Below, piece by piece: positions 6,986-9,429 of a stretch of 9,429 nucleotides of DNA. Made by a program: the position numbers and the translations under genes. The stretch comes from Xanthobacteraceae bacterium. GTDB taxonomy: Bacteria > Pseudomonadota > Alphaproteobacteria > Rhizobiales > Xanthobacteraceae. Each line of letters begins with the position of its first letter. The stretch's first letter is position 1. The notes under the pieces were generated by a model, which saw only the letters and a list, made by a program, of their open reading frames with translations, did no database searches and was not told the DNA's origin. The stretch is taken from assembly GCA_030044035.1 (NCBI GenBank), contig JASHWN010000060.1, positions 1 through 9,429 of the forward strand. Direction: 5' to 3'.

Positions 6986-7372
6986 ATGGCCAAAGCTTGC
7001 GCCCGAAGGCGGCCGTCGCCATCGCATCGGATCGGCATCAAGCGCGCCTATGAGGCGCCGTCTGCTGCCGACGGCGTGCGCATCCTGATCGACCGGCTGT
7101 GGCCGCGCGGCATCGCCAAAGCCGCGTTCAAGCTCGACGCCTGGCCGCGCGCGCTCACGCCGTCGACCGCTTTGCGCAAATGGTACGGCCATGATCCGCA
7201 GCGCTTCGCCGAATTCCGCCGCCGTTACCGCGAGGAATTGGCCGCCTATCCGGACGAACTCGCCGCGTTGCGCGCCATGATCAAGGGCCGCAACGCGACG
7301 CTGCTCACCGCCACGCGCGAACTCGATCTCAGCCACGCGCAGGTACTGCGCGAGATTTTGGAAAAGTCATAG
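6986..7372 (+). CDS. DUF488 family protein
   Basis: Small cytoplasmic protein of 128 aa from the widespread DUF488 family, whose function is not established to my knowledge. Family hallmarks are I-K-R-A-Y-E (18-23), D-R-L-W-P-R-G (36-42), L-R-K-W-Y-G-H-D-P (63-71), F-R-R-R-Y-R-E-E-L (77-85) and a C-terminal T-L-L-T-A-T-R-E plus helix. Conservation starts near residue 16, so the Arg/Pro-rich first 15 residues may be an extension or a wrong start. The frame offers an earlier ATG at 6950 and no later start before the conserved part. I prefer 6986, which has GGGA only 3 nt upstream, a weak ribosome site. It stands alone, divergent from the transporter, and its stop is 6 nt from that of the convergent methionine-synthase-like gene. 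Confidence 0.8.
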   Translation: MAKACARRRPSPSHRIGIKRAYEAPSAADGVRILIDRLWPRGIAKAAFKLDAWPRALTPSTALRKWYGHDPQRFAEFRRRYREELAAYPDELAALRAMIKGRNATLLTATRELDLSHAQVLREILEKS

Positions 7373-7378
7373 CCCCGG

Positions 7379-8428
7379 TTACGTTCCAAATTTTAGGCGC
7401 GCCAATGCCGCGCCCTTGGCGAGCGCCTGCAGCTTGTTTTCCGCCACATCACGGCGCATCGGCGCCATGCCGCAATTGGTGCAGGGGATCAATTTTTCTT
7501 TCGCAACGTATTGCATCGCCTGACCGATCACCGCGGCGATTTCGTCAGGTGCCTCGATCGCGTCGGTGGCGACGTCGATGACGCCGAGCAGCACGTCCTT
7601 GCCGTCGAGCAATTTGAGCACGCTCGGCGGCACGTGCGAATGGATGCATTCGAGCGAGACTTGGTCGATGCGGCTTCGCGCCAGCGCCGGAAAAAATTGC
7701 TCGTATTGCCGCCATTCGGCGCCGAGCCCAGACTTCCAGGCGATATTGGCGGGAATGCCATAGCCGTAGCAGATGTGGACGGCGGTCTTGCAGGGCACGG
7801 CGTCGATGGCGCGGTGCAACGCCTCGATGCCCCAACCGGCGGCCTCTTTCATGTAGACGTTGAAGGCCGGCTCATCGAACTGGATGACGTCGACGCCGTC
7901 GGCGGCAAGGCCGCGCGCCTCCTCGTTGAGCAAATCCGCGAACGCCATCGCCATCTTGACGCGATCGCCGTAATGGGCGTCGGCGATGGTATCGACGATG
8001 GTCATCGGTCCGGGCAGCGTGAATTTCAGCTGCCTCGCAGTGTGCGCGCGCGCCAAGCGCGCCTCGCGTGCGTGCACGCGGCCGCGCAGCTTGAGTTCGG
8101 CGACTACCGTGGGACAGAGCGCTTTGTAGCGGTCGGCGCGGATTCCCATTTCGACTTTTCTGTCGAAGTCGATGCCGTCGACGGCTTCGAGGAAGCCGTG
8201 CACAAAATGTTGGCGTGTCTGCTCGCCGTCGCAAACGATGTCGATGCCGGCGTCCTCCTGCAGCTTGATGGCGAGCAAGGTGGCATCGTCTTTGGCGGCC
8301 GCCAGTTCATCGCCGGCGAGCCGCCACGCCGGCCACAGCCGGTTCGGCTCGGCGAGCCAAGCCGGCTTCGGCAGGCTGCCGGCGGTCGTGGTCGGAAACA
8401 GCGAAGGTGTTGCGGCTCTGTTGGGCAT
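7379..8428 (-). CDS. Cobalamin-independent methionine synthase-like methyltransferase (single domain)
   Basis: Zinc-dependent thiol methyltransferase of 349 aa, equivalent to only the C-terminal catalytic half of MetE. The start carries F-P-T-T-T-A-G-S-L-P-K-P (11-22), the family's first strand motif. The zinc ligands known from MetE are present: His218 and Cys220 in VHICYG, Glu260 in VSLEC and Cys319 in CTNCG. D-E-P-A at 185-188 is the homocysteine-side motif. The Cys220-Glu260 gap is about 18 residues longer than in E. coli MetE, a loop seen between the two. Without the N-terminal folate half, the methyl donor is uncertain: methyl-folate as proposed for the short YxjG-type proteins, a corrinoid, or another donor. 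Epoxyalkane:CoM transferase is a distant relative and a possible alternative. The ATG at 8428 is preferred over a TTG at 8452. The monooxygenase gene ends 24 nt upstream on the same strand, so they are probably cotranscribed. Confidence 0.82.
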   Translation of the reverse strand: MPNRAATPSLFPTTTAGSLPKPAWLAEPNRLWPAWRLAGDELAAAKDDATLLAIKLQEDAGIDIVCDGEQTRQHFVHGFLEAVDGIDFDRKVEMGIRADRYKALCPTVVAELKLRGRVHAREARLARAHTARQLKFTLPGPMTIVDTIADAHYGDRVKMAMAFADLLNEEARGLAADGVDVIQFDEPAFNVYMKEAAGWGIEALHRAIDAVPCKTAVHICYGYGIPANIAWKSGLGAEWRQYEQFFPALARSRIDQVSLECIHSHVPPSVLKLLDGKDVLLGVIDVATDAIEAPDEIAAVIGQAMQYVAKEKLIPCTNCGMAPMRRDVAENKLQALAKGAALARLKFGT

Positions 8429-8452
8429 GACGTGTCGTGGCGGCGCCAGCAA

Positions 8453-9429
8453 TCAGGACGGTGGCGAGGCGCGCGGCGGGCGCCAGTCGTACAGCCAATC
8501 ATAATGGCGCAGCAGCCACGTGCCGCCAAGCGCGCTCATAAGGGCGTTGCGCAGCGCAGCGCGCGCGCCGGTCAGGTGGTAGCGCGTGCCGTTGCGCGTG
8601 GCGAGGCGCTGTACCTTCCAGGCGCGCGCGCGGCGCGCGGCCGAATAGGCGCGCAGTGCCGCTGTCGGATCTTCGGGCATCCTCGCCAAACAGTGCGCCA
8701 CGACGGCTGCATCCTCGATCGCCATCGCTGCGCCTTGTGCCAGATACGGCAACATCGGATGGGCGGCGTCGCCAAGGAGTGCCACCGGCCCTTGCGACCA
8801 GGACAATAGCGGCCTGCGGTCGTAAAGCGCCCATTTCAGCCAGGCTTCCGGCGCACTGACCAAGGAAAGCGCCTGCGGCGCCCAGTGGCGCGGCGAGAAG
8901 CGCCGCAGCAGATCGGCCCGCGCCGCGGGCTCGCTCCAGCCCGGCGCGTTCCAGGTATCCTCCATGATGGCGACGATATTGATCAGATTGCCGCCCCTGA
9001 CCGGATAGTGCACGAGATGCGCGTCGCGGCCGAGCCAAAGCTGGATCAGCGGTTCGCGGCTTTGTAGCGCCACGTCTTTCGCCGGCACCAGCGCGCGCCA
9101 GGCGGTGCGCCCGGCAAAGCGCGGCGGTCCGCCATAGCCGATCTGCGCGCGCGTCGCCGACCACAAACCGTCAGCCGCGATCAATGCGGTGCCGCGCTCG
9201 TCGACCACGCCCGGGCGGCCGTGGGCTGACACCGTAACGCCGTTGGCATGGGCAACGAAATCGTCGACATGCAGGCCGAGCTTGATCGTGACCTCGAGAT
9301 TCCGCGCCGCCGCGGCCGCGAGCGCCGCCTGCAGATCGCCGCGGTGAATGAGCCAGTAGGGTGCGCCATAACGCTGCGCCGCCGGTTCACCCAACGGCAT
9401 GCGCAAAATTTCGCGACCGCTTCTGGCGG
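8453..9429 (-). CDS. FAD-dependent monooxygenase (group A), 5' end cut by window
   Basis: Flavoprotein hydroxylase of the salicylate/3-hydroxybenzoate hydroxylase and UbiH type, which uses NAD(P)H and O2 to hydroxylate an aromatic or similar ring. The visible part lacks the N-terminal GxGxxG FAD-binding fold, which lies beyond the right edge; the frame stays open to 9429 with typical residues (R-E-I-L-R-M-P-L-G). Seen here are W-L-I-H-R-G-D-L (about 9352-9329), the DG motif A-A-D-G-L-W-S-A-T-R (about 9178-9149) and the GD motif L-L-G-D-A-A-H-P (about 8776-8753), followed by Q-G-A-A-M-A-I-E-D-A. These bind FAD and NAD(P)H in this class. The C-terminus is Arg/Trp-rich with no membrane segment. 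The substrate cannot be told from sequence. It is probably the upstream gene of an operon with the methyltransferase. Confidence 0.88.
   Translation of the reverse strand, partial: ARSGREILRMPLGEPAAQRYGAPYWLIHRGDLQAALAAAAARNLEVTIKLGLHVDDFVAHANGVTVSAHGRPGVVDERGTALIAADGLWSATRAQIGYGGPPRFAGRTAWRALVPAKDVALQSREPLIQLWLGRDAHLVHYPVRGGNLINIVAIMEDTWNAPGWSEPAARADLLRRFSPRHWAPQALSLVSAPEAWLKWALYDRRPLLSWSQGPVALLGDAAHPMLPYLAQGAAMAIEDAAVVAHCLARMPEDPTAALRAYSAARRARAWKVQRLATRNGTRYHLTGARAALRNALMSALGGTWLLRHYDWLYDWRPPRASPPS

Noticed and set aside
8429..8452. TTG start at 8452 directly after the monooxygenase stop (TGA-TTG)
   Set aside because: Possible translational coupling, but the ATG at 8428 is a better codon and sits close to the conserved FPTTTAGSLPKP start of the family.
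8615..8645. GC alternating tract
   Set aside because: Lies inside the monooxygenase coding frame and is explained by Arg/Ala codons.
7511..8809. 432-codon open frame on the + strand spanning two - strand genes
   Set aside because: It crosses the boundary between the monooxygenase and methyltransferase genes and shows no protein family; a GC-driven shadow.
1..9429. RNA genes, CRISPR array, insertion sequence ends, attachment sites
   Set aside because: No tRNA-like cloverleaf, regular spaced repeats, transposase or terminal inverted repeats were seen on either strand by eye.

Overview
This is a GC-rich, gene-dense chromosomal window. Gene content and protein style suggest an alphaproteobacterium of the Hyphomicrobiales, near Bradyrhizobium, Rhodopseudomonas or Xanthobacteraceae. 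This rests on recognising protein families by eye, not on a search. I count eight protein genes. Two are cut by the window edges: an anti-sigma factor at the left and a flavin monooxygenase at the right. I see no RNA gene, insertion sequence, CRISPR array or attachment site, and no stretch over 300 bases lacks a gene.

Left block (1-2826, all + strand). A single-pass membrane anti-sigma factor (1-649) is followed by a secreted subtilisin-family (S8) protease (726-2327) with an intact catalytic triad, then a small lipoprotein of unknown function (2443-2826). The periplasmic part of the anti-sigma factor resembles the propeptide of the neighbouring protease. They may form an envelope sensing or proteolysis module, with an ECF sigma gene probably just outside the window.

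Central block (2837-5339): a copper-resistance module. The Cu(I)-exporting P-type ATPase copA (- strand) and the copper-sensing repressor csoR (+ strand) diverge from a 49-bp gap. The gap holds a CsoR-type operator, TACCC-N5-GGGTA, at 5039-5053. One palindromic TATATA (5052-5057) could act as the -10 of both promoters, each with a -35-like hexamer exactly 17 bp away. On this reading the csoR transcript would begin at or next to its ATG. Copper would release CsoR and switch on both genes.

Right block (5336-9429). A major facilitator transporter (- strand) is divergent from a small DUF488 protein (+ strand). Next comes a probable two-gene - strand operon: an FAD-dependent aromatic-type monooxygenase (8453 to beyond 9429) and, 24 nt downstream, a single-domain cobalamin-independent methionine-synthase-like protein with all four zinc ligands.

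Three convergent gene pairs meet with almost no space (10 nt, a 4-bp overlap, 6 nt), so conventional terminators cannot lie between them. The points most worth a second look are the shared -10 of copA and csoR, and the propeptide-like domain of the anti-sigma factor beside a protease that carries the same kind of propeptide.
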